From: Sphingobacteriales bacterium
GTDB taxonomy: Bacteria; Bacteroidota; Bacteroidia; Chitinophagales; UBA2359
Assembly (NCBI GenBank): GCA_016711295.1
Contig: JADJTE010000001.1
Location: forward strand, 62,001-126,000
Direction: 5' to 3'
DNA length: 64,000 bases
The translations under genes were made by a program, and so were the position numbers. This document shows, piece after piece, positions 1 to 8,808 of the stretch. Position 1 is the first letter of the stretch. Each line of letters begins with the position of its first letter. Below the pieces are notes generated by a model that saw only the letters and a list, made by a program, of their open reading frames with translations, searched no databases and was not told the origin of the DNA.

Positions 1-377
1 CACAAAATCTAGGATACCAACGGTATAGATAGCTGCTAATTGGTAGTTCCAATCGCCGGTTTGGGCTTGCTCCTGTATTGGGAAAGTAGCGTAAAATACG
101 CTTCTGTCTTGAAATAGTTCTGCTTGGCTTTTTGCATCTCTACGATAAATCGCTCGCCGTCTGAGCTGATGCAATACAAATCGAAAATGGCTTTGCGGTC
201 TAATTCGGTTTGCCCCTATGCGCGGTGCTGGTAGCTCAGGTCGGCAACGCGCTGGTTGGGGGCAAAATTACTTCGTTCAGAAAATTGATCAATAGGTCTT
301 TGTTCGGTTCGGTGCTGAATAGTTTCTTGAACCCAAAATCGGTAAAACGGATTGATATAGCGGTCTTTGAGGGGCAT
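1..377 (-). pseudogene. Rpn/PDDEXK_2-type transposase-nuclease, copy A (cut by window edge, frame broken)
   Basis: This is the N-terminal third of the same gene found intact at 637-1644. The start codon would be at 377 (reverse ATG, in the context ggggcat). Compared with the intact copy it has small indels, for example an extra A in the run at about 343 and altered bases at 217-232, so no long frame is open. The left end of the window truncates it. Its upstream sequence (378-488) is the same as upstream of copies B and C, so it belongs to the same duplicated array. Confidence 0.7.
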
Positions 378-488
378 TTCGTAGTTTTTTACTTTCGAGG
401 AGGGGTATTTTTACAAAACGTAGCAGTACTGTTATTGCTGGACAAAAATGTAGGGCGAACTGCGGCATTATTGAATATAACAATATTT

Positions 489-640
489 GTAACTATTTAG
501 GCATCGCGCTCTGTGTGTAGATTTTGCGCATTTGGCAGTATTTTTATACCCTTTTTTGTCACTCACTTATCTAAGTGGCAGGAATAAATACGACCTACAA
601 ACAGGAACCGAAACAAAAGGCGCATAGCCTAAATAGTTAC
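489..640. repeat. MITE-like element, 152 bp, 14-bp perfect terminal inverted repeats
   Basis: The ends are GTAACTATTTAGGC (489-502) and GCCTAAATAGTTAC (627-640), perfect inverted complements. There is no coding frame inside. The right end overlaps the stop codon of copy B (637-639). The same terminal sequence borders unrelated internal sequences elsewhere in the window (8614, 47598, 47621, 58096), as expected of non-autonomous elements moved by one transposase. Confidence 0.7.
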
Positions 641-1644
641 TCCAAATCATTTTGAAGCTTTTTTATTTCTTGCAATGAAAGACCTGTTACCTCACCAATT
701 AATTCAATAGATAAGCCTTTTTTGATTAAATTTAAAGCAATTTCTATCTTTCCTTCTATCTTTCCTTCTATCTTTCCTTCTATCTTTCCTTCTATCTTGC
801 CTTCTATCTTGCCTTCTATCTTTCCTTCTATCTTGCCCTTAGCTTCTCCTTCTATCATCCCTTCTATCTTGCCCTTAGCTTCTCCTTCTATCATCCCTTC
901 TATCTTGCCCTCGTCAAAGGCGGTATCAATCACATTTTTGAGGTCGCGATACGATTTTAGGCTCGCTTCGTACAATCCTTTCTCCTCGGACGTAAAACGA
1001 GCTATCTCGGCTGCTTCAAATAATCGCTTAAACACCCGTTCTTGCAAGGCGGCGGGGCGTTCTGTTAAGGTCGGCAAATGTTTCAAAACGTATAACCACT
1101 TATCATAAATCGTCTCCAATTCGGGCAGGGTTTTCGTGAAATGGGGCATCTCTAAGTAGATAAAGGTCATCTTGTCATAAAACACCTCGCATCTCTGGTT
1201 TTTTAGCTTTACTTCATGTCTTACTTCCTTGCTTGACGCATGGTTTGATTCGTCATCGCTAAACACAAAATCTAGGATACCAACGGTATAGATAGCTGCT
1301 AATTGGTAGTTCCAATCGCCTGTCTGCGCTTGCTCCTGTATCGGAAAAGTAGCGTAAAATACGCTTCTGTCCTTGAAATAGTTCTGCTTGGCTTTTTGCA
1401 TCTCTACGATAAATCGCTCGCCGTCTGAGCTGATGCAATACAAATCGAAAATGGCTTTGCGGTCTAATTCGGTTTGCCCCATATGCACGGTGCTGCGGTA
1501 GCTCAGGTCGGCAACGCGCTGGTTGGGGGGCAAAATTACTTCGTTCAGAAAATTGATCAATAGGTCTTTGTTCGGCTCGGTGCCGAATAGTTTCTTGAAC
1601 CCAAAATCGGTAAACGGATTGATATAGCGGTCTTTGAGGGGCAT
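637..1644 (-). CDS. Rpn-family recombination-promoting nuclease / PD-(D/E)XK transposase, copy B (intact)
   Basis: 335 aa. The N-terminus (INPFTDFGFKKLFG) is the standard opening of the PDDEXK_2/Rpn family. A PD-(D/E)XK core is visible around residues 65-85, with D in AIFDLYC and the E-x-Q pair in FIVEMQKAK. Known members (E. coli RpnA-E) are DNA endonucleases that promote RecA-independent recombination; activity here is inferred. Residues about 240-305 are a low-complexity tail of KIEG and MIEGEAKG repeats encoded by 12-bp and 36-bp tandem repeats. It ends with a short LSIELIGEVTGL helix typical of the family. It is the only full-length copy of four in tandem. The start is the ATG preceding PLKDRY, at which homology to copy D also stops. 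Confidence 0.85.
   Translation of the reverse strand: MPLKDRYINPFTDFGFKKLFGTEPNKDLLINFLNEVILPPNQRVADLSYRSTVHMGQTELDRKAIFDLYCISSDGERFIVEMQKAKQNYFKDRSVFYATFPIQEQAQTGDWNYQLAAIYTVGILDFVFSDDESNHASSKEVRHEVKLKNQRCEVFYDKMTFIYLEMPHFTKTLPELETIYDKWLYVLKHLPTLTERPAALQERVFKRLFEAAEIARFTSEEKGLYEASLKSYRDLKNVIDTAFDEGKIEGMIEGEAKGKIEGMIEGEAKGKIEGKIEGKIEGKIEGKIEGKIEGKIEGKIEIALNLIKKGLSIELIGEVTGLSLQEIKKLQNDLE
741..915 (-). repeat. In-gene tandem repeat (12-bp KIEG and 36-bp MIEGEAKG units)
   Basis: On the plus strand this is a run of ctatctttcctt-type 12-mers mixed with a 36-bp unit reading GMIEGEAKGKIE on the coding strand. Copy B has eight KIE units and two MIEGEAKG units. Copy C (1799-1970) has five and three, copy D (3061-3270) five and four. 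All changes keep the reading frame, consistent with strand-slippage or unequal crossing-over in the C-terminal tail. Confidence 0.85.
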
Positions 1645-1698
1645 TTCGTAGTTTTTTACTTTCGAGGAGGGGTATTTTTACAAAACGTAGCAGTACTG

Positions 1699-2698
1699 TT
1701 ATTGCTGGACAAAATTTTTTATTTCTTGCAATGTAAGACCTGTTACATCACCAATTAATTCAATAGATAAGCCTTTTTTGATTAAATTTAAAGCAATTCC
1801 TATCTCTCCTTCTATCTTTCCTTCTATCTTTCCTTCTATCTTTCCTTCTATCTTGCCCTTAGCTTCTCCTTCTATCATCCCTTCTATCTTGCCCTTAGCT
1901 TCTCCTTCTATCATCCCTTCTATCTTGCCCTTAGCTTCTCCTTCTATCATCCCTTCTATCTTGCCCTCGTCAAAGGCGGTATCAATCACATTTTTGAGGT
2001 CGCGATACGATTTTAGGCTCGCTTCGTACAAACCTTTTTCTTCGGACGTAAAACGAGCTATCTCGGCTGCTTCAAATAATCGCTTAAACACCCGTTCTTG
2101 CAAGGCGGCGGGGCGTTCTGTTAAGGTCGGCAAATGTTTCAAAACGTATAACCACTTATCATAAATCGTCTCCAATTCGGGCAGGGTTTTCGTGAAATGG
2201 GGCATCTCTAAGTAGATAAAGGTCATCTTGTCATAAAACACCTCGCATCTCTGGTTTTTAGCTTTACTTCATGTCTTACTTCCTTGCTTGACGCATGGTT
2301 TGATTCGTCATCGCTAAACACAAAATCTAGGATACCAACGGTATAGATAGCTGCTAATTGGTAGTTCCAATCGCCTGTCTGCGCTTGCTCCTGTATCGGA
2401 AAAGTAGCGTAAAATACGCTTCTGTCCTTGAAATAGTTCTGCTTGGCTTTTTGCATCTCTACGATAAATCGCTCGCCGTCTGAGCTGATGCAATACAAAT
2501 CGAAAATGGCTTTGCGGTCTAATTCGGTTTGCCCCATATGCACGGTGCTGCGGTAGCTCAGGTCGGCAACGCGCTGGTTGGGGGCAAAATTACTTCGTTC
2601 AGAAAATTGATCAATAGGTCTTTGTTCGGCTCGGTGCCGAATAGTTTCTTGAACCCAAAATCGGTAAACGGATTGATATAGCGGTCTTTGAGGGGCAT
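1699..2698 (-). pseudogene. Rpn/PDDEXK_2-type transposase-nuclease, copy C (two frame breaks)
   Basis: This is a nearly identical copy of 637-1644. The C-terminal part is open as 180 aa from 1699 to 2241. The N-terminal part continues in another frame because one T is missing from the T-run near 2256, and one G is missing from the G-run near 2580 (five Gs against six in copies B and D). It has three MIEGEAKG units. The stop differs from copy B: the C-terminus ends in LQEIKNFVQQ because the upstream region of copy B is fused directly into its 3' end at about 1712. Inactive as written, unless the homopolymer differences are sequencing errors. Confidence 0.75.
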
Positions 2699-2809
2699 TT
2701 CGTAGTTTTTTACTTTCGAGGAGGGGTATTTTTACAAAACGTAGCAGTACTGTTATTGCTGGACAAAAATGTAGGGCGAACTGCGGCATTATTGAATATA
2801 ACAATATTT

Positions 2810-2961
2810 GTAACTATTTAGGCATCGCGCTCTGTGTGTAGATTTTGCGCATTTGGCAGTATTTTTATACCCTTTTTTGTCACTCACTTATCTAAGTGGC
2901 AGGAATAAATACGACCTACAAACAGGAACCGAAACAAAAGGCGCATAGCCTAAATAGTTAC
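2810..2961. repeat. Second copy of the 152-bp MITE-like element, carried along by the 2.3-kb duplication
   Basis: Essentially identical to 489-640 and located at the same position relative to the adjoining Rpn genes, 2,321 bp away. It therefore arose by tandem duplication of the locus and not by a second insertion. Ends are GTAACTATTTAGGC at 2810 and GCCTAAATAGTTAC ending at 2961. Confidence 0.7.
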
Positions 2962-4005
2962 TCCAAATCATTTTGAAGCTTTTTTATTTCTTGCAATGAA
3001 AGACCTGTTACCTCACCAATTAATTCAATAGATAAGCCTTTTTTTGATTAAATTTAAAGCAATTTCTATCTTTCCTTCTATCTTTCCTTCTATCTTTCCT
3101 TCTATCTTTCCCTCTATCTTGCCCTTAGCTTCTCCTTCTATCATCCCTTCTATCTTGCCCTTAGCTTCTCCTTCTATCATCCCTTCTATCTTGCCCTTAG
3201 CTTCTCCTTCTATCATCCCTTCTATCTTGCCCTTAGCTTCTCCTTCTATCATCCCTTCTATCTTGCCCTCGTCAAAGGCTGTATCAATCACATTTTTGAG
3301 GTCACGATACGATTTTAGGCTCGCTTCGTACAAATCCTTTCTCCTCGGACGTAAAACGAGCTATCTCGGCTGCTTCAAATAATCGCTTAAACACCCGTTC
3401 TTGCAAGGCGGCGGGGCGTTCTGTTAAGGTCGGCAAATGTTTCCAAAACGTATAACCACTTATCATAAATCGTCTCCAATTCGGGCAGGGTTTTCGTGAA
3501 ATGGGGCATCTCTAAGTAGATAAAGGTCATCTTGTCATAAAACACCTCGCATCTCTGGTTTTTTAGCTTTACTTCATGTCTTACTTCCTTGCTTGACGCA
3601 TGGTTTGATTCGTCATCGCTAAACACAAAATCTAGGATACCAACGGTATAGATAGCTGCTAATTGGTAGTTCCAATCGCCTGTCTGCGCTTGCTCCTGTA
3701 TCGGAAAAGTAGCGTAAAATACGCTTCTGTCCTTGAAATAGTTCTGCTTGGCTTTTTGCATCTCTACGATAAATCGCTCGCCGTCTGAGCTGATTGCAAT
3801 ACAAATCGAAAATGGCTTTGCGGTCTAATTCGGTTTGCCCCATATGCACGGTGCTGCGGTAGCTCAGGTCGGCAACGCGCTGGTTGGGGGGCAAAATTAC
3901 TTCGTTCAGAAAATTGATCAATAGGTCTTTGTTCGGCTCGGTGCCGAATAGTTTCTTGAACCCAAAATCGGTAAACGGATTGATATAGCGGTCTTTGAGG
4001 GGCAT
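2958..4005 (-). pseudogene. Rpn/PDDEXK_2-type transposase-nuclease, copy D (four single-base insertions)
   Basis: A full-length copy (start codon at 4005, stop at 2958-2960) whose frame is broken by four one-base insertions relative to copy B. These are an extra T near 3046 (seven Ts for six), an extra A near 3334, an extra C near 3443 and an extra T near 3795. Pieces remain open at 3025-3333, 3387-3761 and 3619-4005. It has the longest tail, with four MIEGEAKG units. Upstream of the start codon the sequence is unrelated to that of copies A-C, so this copy sits at the old edge of the array and has its own leader. Confidence 0.75.
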
Positions 4006-4238
4006 GGTATTGCGTTTTAGGGAGATGCCAATTAATTAGTATTTTAAAATATGTGTTTTAACATGAATTATATAATAAAAAAAACAGAATATCCTCCGCT
4101 ATAATACTTAAACGTGCGACAAAAATAGGCATTTAGTAGCAATACACCAATAACAATTGGGTTTAAGGTTTTGTTTTAACACAAATTGGATATACAAGCA
4201 TTGGTTTGTTAAAAAAATATCGTTTATTTGCCGCTATT
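4006..4238. other. AT-rich intergenic region between the Rpn array and the rhomboid gene
   Basis: No open frame, RNA gene or exact TAnnTTTG box was found here. It separates divergently transcribed units, so it should contain the promoter of the rhomboid gene and of copy D. Confidence 0.4.
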
Positions 4239-4856
4239 ATGGACAACACTATTATCACCTACATTTTAGTCGGCATTACGCTCGTGACCTCTTGGCAGGC
4301 TTTCAATAATCCCGATATGCGTTTCAAAATGCTATTTTCGCCCCGCGATATCCGGCAGCGAGGCGAGTATTACCGCTTTATCAGTTCGGGTTTGATTCAT
4401 GCCGATTGGTTCCATTTGGGCTTCAATATGTTGGCACTTTATTCGTTTGGTCGGGTTGTTGAGTTATATTATGGTGTGTTGTTTGGGGTTTGGGGCAAAT
4501 TATTATATTTGCTGCTTTATTTCGGAGCAATGATAGCAGGCGATATTGCCGCTTACTTCCGCCACCGCCAACATACTTATTTCAGCTTGGGTGCATCAGG
4601 GGCGGTATCGGGTGTGGTATTTGCTTTTATTTTGTTCCAACCTTGGGCGCAGTTATTCGTATTTTTTATCCCTATGCCTGCCATAGTAGCGGGGCTGCTC
4701 TATGTGGGCTATTCGTACTATTCCGCTACACGCGGTAGCATTGACGGCATTGCCCATGACGCACATTTATTGGGTGGTCTATTTCGATTTTTTTTCAGTA
4801 TTATCCTATCGCCCGAATCGCTCACTTCCTTTATTCAACAGTTATTTGGAAGTTAG
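4239..4856 (+). CDS. Rhomboid family intramembrane serine protease
   Basis: About 205 aa with six or so hydrophobic helices. The rhomboid signatures are present: an HADWFHLGFNM stretch in the second helix region, the nucleophile motif GASG with its serine at about residue 130, and the paired histidine in AHDAHLLGGL near the C-terminus. Rhomboids cleave transmembrane substrates within the inner membrane; the substrate is unknown. The ATG at 4239 is preferred over an upstream in-frame TTG at 4206, because the extra residues add nothing recognisable. It faces the thioredoxin-like gene convergently. Confidence 0.9.
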   Translation: MDNTIITYILVGITLVTSWQAFNNPDMRFKMLFSPRDIRQRGEYYRFISSGLIHADWFHLGFNMLALYSFGRVVELYYGVLFGVWGKLLYLLLYFGAMIAGDIAAYFRHRQHTYFSLGASGAVSGVVFAFILFQPWAQLFVFFIPMPAIVAGLLYVGYSYYSATRGSIDGIAHDAHLLGGLFRFFFSIILSPESLTSFIQQLFGS

Positions 4857-4876
4857 GCACTTCCTTATAAATGCAA

Positions 4877-4921
4877 AGCGGCAAACCTCATGTCCATAAA
4901 AGTCCATTGGGGTCTGCCGCT
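4877..4921. terminator. Possible bidirectional hairpin between convergent genes
   Basis: Arms agcggca (4877-4883) and tgccgct (4915-4921) pair perfectly around a long loop. It lies between the rhomboid stop and the stop of the minus-strand thioredoxin gene. There is no clear T-run, so the call is weak. Confidence 0.3.
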
Positions 4922-4947
4922 CTCATAGGAGTTAATGCGTAGTCTAT

Positions 4948-6729
4948 CTATTTTTTAAGGCGTTTCTGTAGTTCGGTATTTAAATCGTCGTATTGTAGAT
5001 TTTCTTTAACCACAACACCATTTTCGTCTATTATAAACAAGGCGGGTAGATAGCGCACGCCATAGTCGCGCAGCAAGTCGGAGCGCGTACCTTCGGGGTC
5101 TACGAGGTTCAAGTTCCAGCCCACTTGGTCTTCTTCCGATACTTTTTGCCATTGTCGGGTTTGTCGGTCAAAGGCTACGCTATATAGCTCAAAATCATCA
5201 CCTTTATATTTTTGGTAGAACTCGTTTAGGTCAGCGATATTGTCGCGGGCTTCTGCGCTCCATGTAGCCCAGAGATATAGCAACACTGTTTTCCCGCGTT
5301 GGCTCGATAGCGGAACGGCTACGCCTTGTGCATTTTTCAAGTTCATATCAGGTGCTTTTTCGCCTATCATAGAGCGTTGCAGCGGCGGCAGCGGGTCTTT
5401 GAGCGACAACATTTCCAAATCACTCACTGCTTCTTGGCGTTGTACGATAAAGCCCGAAAAGCCATTGTCTTTGACCTTAGCCAAGGCGAGGTCGGCTTTG
5501 ATGCGGTCGGCAAAACTACCCAATAATACGCGCTCGGTATTGTCCTCTGCTTTCTCAACGCTTAATGCCCCAATATGGCTCACGGCTTTAAACTTGCTGA
5601 TGTCGGCTTTGGCAAATTTGCCCAATTGTATTTTAAATACGGGAATGGTCTTGGCAGGCGGTTTGCTACTTGGCGAGGACGGTGTGGTAGTAGTCCCGCT
5701 ATTGGGTTTAGTGGGTGTCGTGGTACCTGTGTCCTTGTTGGGTTTGGCGGTTTTCCCGGGTCGTTTTACCAAAAAAGCATCTTTAAAGCCACGTGCTTTG
5801 GCTGTTTTTAGGGTATTAGCGGCATCAGTTTCTTTGTTAAACGCACCTAATAACACGCGCAATAGCGTACCCGACGATACCTTTTCAAATTCTACTACAC
5901 CCAAATCATTTAAGGCTTTGTATGCACTTAGGTCGGGGCTTCGCAATACACCCAATTGTATTTTGAATACCTCGGCGGCAGTGGGTGTGGTATTGGTGGG
6001 CGGGGTCGGGGGTTTGGGCGTTTCGCTATCTGGTTTGGTGGGCGGGGTCGGTGGTTTGGGCGTTTCGCTATCTGGTTTGGTGGGCGGGGTCGGGGGTTTG
6101 GGCGTTTCGCTATCTGGTTTGGGGGGCGGGGTCGGGGGTTTGGGCGTTTCGCTATCTGGTTTAGGAGGAGCAGTATCGCTGTTGGCGGGCGGAGCTAACG
6201 CGCCTGTTTTGCGTTTTTCTAACTCGCGTTTTAAGGTGCTGTAATCCATATTTATACCGATGATTTTGCCTTTTTCATCGAGTAAAAACGACGATGGAAT
6301 ACTGCGCAAATTATAGATATACCAAAATGAAGAGTAATACGAATCGAGGTCTATGACATGCGAATCCCACAGCAAACCTGCATCAAAAATGCGCTTGAGC
6401 CATGTCTCTTTATTGCTATCAAACGCTACGCTTAGTATTTTAAACCCTGTTTTGGGTGTACCGAAAGCGGCATCTTTAAATTCTTGGTGGAGGCGTACAT
6501 ATTCTGGATTTTTGATGGTATTGCAAGCCGCGCACCAGGTAGACCAGAAGCTAAGCAAGACCAAATTGCCTTGTAATGACGACAATTTGAGGGATTTGCC
6601 GTCCATATTGGGCAAATCAATTTCGGGGGCTTTATCGCCGATGCTCAACGAAGGCAAGGGCGAATAAAAAGCAGGCACGACAAACGACAGCAGCAAAAAT
6701 GCCAATATGCTGATAGAAAATCGCTTCAT
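4948..6729 (-). CDS. TlpA/redoxin-like protein with two thioredoxin folds and central SPOR-like repeats
   Basis: 593 aa from the ATG at 6729. An upstream ATG at 6801 gives 24 extra residues that precede an obvious signal peptide (MKRFSISILAFLLLSF), so the later start is chosen. Domain order: signal peptide 1-22; redoxin/TlpA-type thioredoxin fold about 30-180 with an active-site CAAC in WSTWCAACN; a Pro-rich linker of four repeats of about 14 aa (KPDSETPKPPTPP); two SPOR-like repeats of about 68 aa beginning FKIQLG; and a second redoxin fold at the C-terminus in which the equivalent site reads WATWSAEA, so it has no cysteines. Likely a periplasmic thiol reductase or envelope protein with one redox-active and one degenerate fold. 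The next gene upstream carries the same repeat type. Confidence 0.8.
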   Translation of the reverse strand: MKRFSISILAFLLLSFVVPAFYSPLPSLSIGDKAPEIDLPNMDGKSLKLSSLQGNLVLLSFWSTWCAACNTIKNPEYVRLHQEFKDAAFGTPKTGFKILSVAFDSNKETWLKRIFDAGLLWDSHVIDLDSYYSSFWYIYNLRSIPSSFLLDEKGKIIGINMDYSTLKRELEKRKTGALAPPANSDTAPPKPDSETPKPPTPPPKPDSETPKPPTPPTKPDSETPKPPTPPTKPDSETPKPPTPPTNTTPTAAEVFKIQLGVLRSPDLSAYKALNDLGVVEFEKVSSGTLLRVLLGAFNKETDAANTLKTAKARGFKDAFLVKRPGKTAKPNKDTGTTTPTKPNSGTTTTPSSPSSKPPAKTIPVFKIQLGKFAKADISKFKAVSHIGALSVEKAEDNTERVLLGSFADRIKADLALAKVKDNGFSGFIVQRQEAVSDLEMLSLKDPLPPLQRSMIGEKAPDMNLKNAQGVAVPLSSQRGKTVLLYLWATWSAEARDNIADLNEFYQKYKGDDFELYSVAFDRQTRQWQKVSEEDQVGWNLNLVDPEGTRSDLLRDYGVRYLPALFIIDENGVVVKENLQYDDLNTELQKRLKK

Positions 6730-6840
6730 ATTAGATGGGGTGGGGTTTAAAAAAATGAGGGTAAGTTTAGTGCGGTGGCTAAATATAGGCAAGACATTCA
6801 AGCAAATTATGCTTGCTTGTTTAGACCAACCATAGGGCGA

Positions 6841-7698
6841 TTAGTTTATTTTCTGCCAAGTATTAACAGTACTCCAGTTCGTAGTTTTGATAAATGCACC
6901 GCCAAACCCTTGGTCTTTGGCGGTTTGCAGGGCATTGCGGGCGGCGGCTTCGTCCTTGAACACACCAAGCATAATTTTGGTTAGGTCGGGATTTTTTTCT
7001 TGATATAGCCCGCCCAAATTTGCCAATGATTTATAGTCCGACCCTACGGGATATTTGTTTGCCACTACCTGTACGACATACAAAGTTCCTGCTGCGGTAT
7101 TAGCTTTGGGCTTAGTATTTGCCACTGTTACAGTAGCTGCGGGTTGGGCAACAGCAATAAAGGCATCGCCAAAACCCAAGCGGCGCACCTCCGCCAAAAT
7201 ACGGTCGGCTTCGGGACGGCTGGTATAGGTACCCAGCATAACGCGCTTATCCGCTCCTGCGGGTTCGATGCGCAAATTACCCAAGTGCTGTACTGCCGAA
7301 AATGAGCTCAAATCGGGCGATGCTGCCGATAGCCTGCCTACTTGTACCTGAAAACCACTCGCATTGCCCGCTGCTACGGTAGGTATATTCATCAGTACAG
7401 GTTTGGGTGCGGGAGTAGTTGTAGCAGGGTGCGGGGTAGGCGGCGGTGTTACCTTGGGTTCGGCGGGGTGTGCCCCAATGTCTTCGTCTTCCATCTCTTT
7501 GAGTTTGGTATAGACGCGCTTTCCTTTTTTGACGTACCTATCTACGTTTTCGGAAGTGCGTTCGGCTTCTTCGCGCACTTGTGCGGCGCGTTTATTCCAT
7601 TCAATAGAATCCGAATTGCGGTCAAAAATGATAACAATACAAAAGACTATCAAACCGATAGCCATTGCTATAAGAATAGATTTAAATACATCACCCAT
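6841..7698 (-). CDS. Membrane-anchored protein with two SPOR-like repeats
   Basis: 285 aa. One N-terminal transmembrane helix (about residues 7-26), then a charged coiled-coil-like stretch (RAAQVREEAERTSENVDRY), a Pro/Thr-rich linker (about 80-105), and two SPOR-like repeats. The first begins FQVQVGRL and the second YVVQVVANKY; each ends in a GFGDAF/GFGGAF-type motif. The same repeat occurs twice in the neighbouring thioredoxin-like gene, 111 bp downstream on the same strand. SPOR domains bind denuded peptidoglycan in the periplasm, so a cell-wall-associated role is inferred. No specific family name is recognised. Confidence 0.7.
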   Translation of the reverse strand: MGDVFKSILIAMAIGLIVFCIVIIFDRNSDSIEWNKRAAQVREEAERTSENVDRYVKKGKRVYTKLKEMEDEDIGAHPAEPKVTPPPTPHPATTTPAPKPVLMNIPTVAAGNASGFQVQVGRLSAASPDLSSFSAVQHLGNLRIEPAGADKRVMLGTYTSRPEADRILAEVRRLGFGDAFIAVAQPAATVTVANTKPKANTAAGTLYVVQVVANKYPVGSDYKSLANLGGLYQEKNPDLTKIMLGVFKDEAAARNALQTAKDQGFGGAFIKTTNWSTVNTWQKIN

Positions 7699-7834
7699 AC
7701 TGTTCGTTCCGATATGTTGAAATTCAAGGCATAAAGTTACTGCAAATATGACGATGATTTTACTATTTGCACCATATTTTATTAGTAAGACCTACCTAAA
7801 AGCACACCAATACCTATTTTATGACAAAATGCCG

Positions 7835-7842
7835 TACCTTTG
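7835..7842 (+). promoter_or_regulatory. Bacteroidota -7 box (TACCTTTG) for the SDR gene
   Basis: Exact match to the TAnnTTTG element of Bacteroidota sigma-A promoters, followed by C. It lies 23 bp before the ATG at 7866, leaving a short leader. The region upstream is A/T rich. Confidence 0.6.
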
Positions 7843-7865
7843 CCCACCTAAAACGACATAAACCG

Positions 7866-8590
7866 ATGAAAGCAATCGTCATAGTGCCACTTCGGGCATC
7901 GGCAGAGACTTGGTCAAAGTATTAGCACAAAACGGCTATACCATCACCGCCACAGGTAGGCGCACCGAATTATTACAATCGCTACAAACCGAATGTGGCA
8001 CCGATAAGGTGCGCATAGCTACTATGGACATAACCGACTTGGACGGCAGCCGCGATTTATTGCTCCAAATCATTCGAGATATGCAAGGCATCGACTTGGT
8101 AGTTATCAATGCGGGCGTAGGCGAAACCAGCACGCGCTGGGAAAAAGAATTGCATACCATCAATACTAATGCCACAGGGTTTGCCGCCCTCGCTAATGCC
8201 GCCTACTATTATTTCGAGACCCAAAATGGCGGTAAGGGACATATCGTAGGTATATCGTCCGTAGCAGGCGAGGTGGGCAGCGGTAAGTCGCCCGTATATA
8301 GTGCTACCAAAGCCTTTATATCGCGCTATATGCAGGGCTTGCGATTCCGCAATATACAACGCAAAACCAATATCGCCGTTACCGACGTGCGCCCTGGATT
8401 TGTTGATACGCCCATGACTCAAAAGAACAAATTTTATATGCCTTGGATGGCGAGTTCTGACCGCGCCGTCCAACAAATTTATAGCGATATCAAACACCGC
8501 CGCAGCATTACTTATATCACCCGCCGCTGGCGGCTTGTGTCGTGGCTAATAGCCCTACTACCCGACCGACTGCTCGGAAAAGTGATATAG
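7866..8590 (+). CDS. Short-chain dehydrogenase/reductase (SDR), frame broken at codon 7
   Basis: About 241 aa if read across one frameshift. The ATG at 7866 opens MKAIVI; after about 7884 the frame moves by one and continues as GATSGIGRDLVKVLAQNGY, giving a classical TGxxxGIG-type nucleotide-binding loop. A single missing G (ATAGTGCC where ATAGGTGCC is expected) explains the break exactly. Downstream landmarks of classical SDRs are intact: NAGVG, the catalytic serine in VGISSVAG, and the Y-x3-K pair in YSATKAF. Without the repair the longest frame starts at a TTG at 7910 and lacks the Gly-rich loop. It is an NAD(P)-dependent oxidoreductase of unknown substrate. The indel is probably a sequencing error. 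Confidence 0.8.
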
Positions 8591-8613
8591 CAATAAATAT
8601 TCCTGCAATAATT

Positions 8614-8734
8614 GTAACTATTCAACCTTGTAGGGCAATAGCCATTTCTAATCGAATATGCAGCGATGTCAGACATTATTAGATAAGTATTGCTCATTAC
8701 CCCATACCCAAAACCCTATACCCTAAATAGTTAC
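8614..8734 (-). repeat. MITE-like element, short form (121 bp)
   Basis: Read on the minus strand it starts GTAACTATTTAGGG and ends GAATAGTTAC. Its first 85 or so bases match the elements at 47621 and 58096 almost base for base (TAGGGTTTTGGGTATGGGG core). It is shorter, ending where the long forms carry a degenerate internal copy of the end (aaggctaaatagtg). It sits between the SDR gene and glnS. Confidence 0.75.
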
Positions 8735-8808
8735 CAATAATTTATAAACGAAAAAACCAAACAATACCTACTCACCCCCAAGCATCATCGTTTTCTTTAT
8801 ACCTCATC

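Noticed and set aside
722..1108. Plus-strand frame with repeated FPSI/LPSI residues
   Set aside because: It is the antisense of the KIEG repeat in the real minus-strand nuclease gene; the same shadow recurs at 1778 and 3044.
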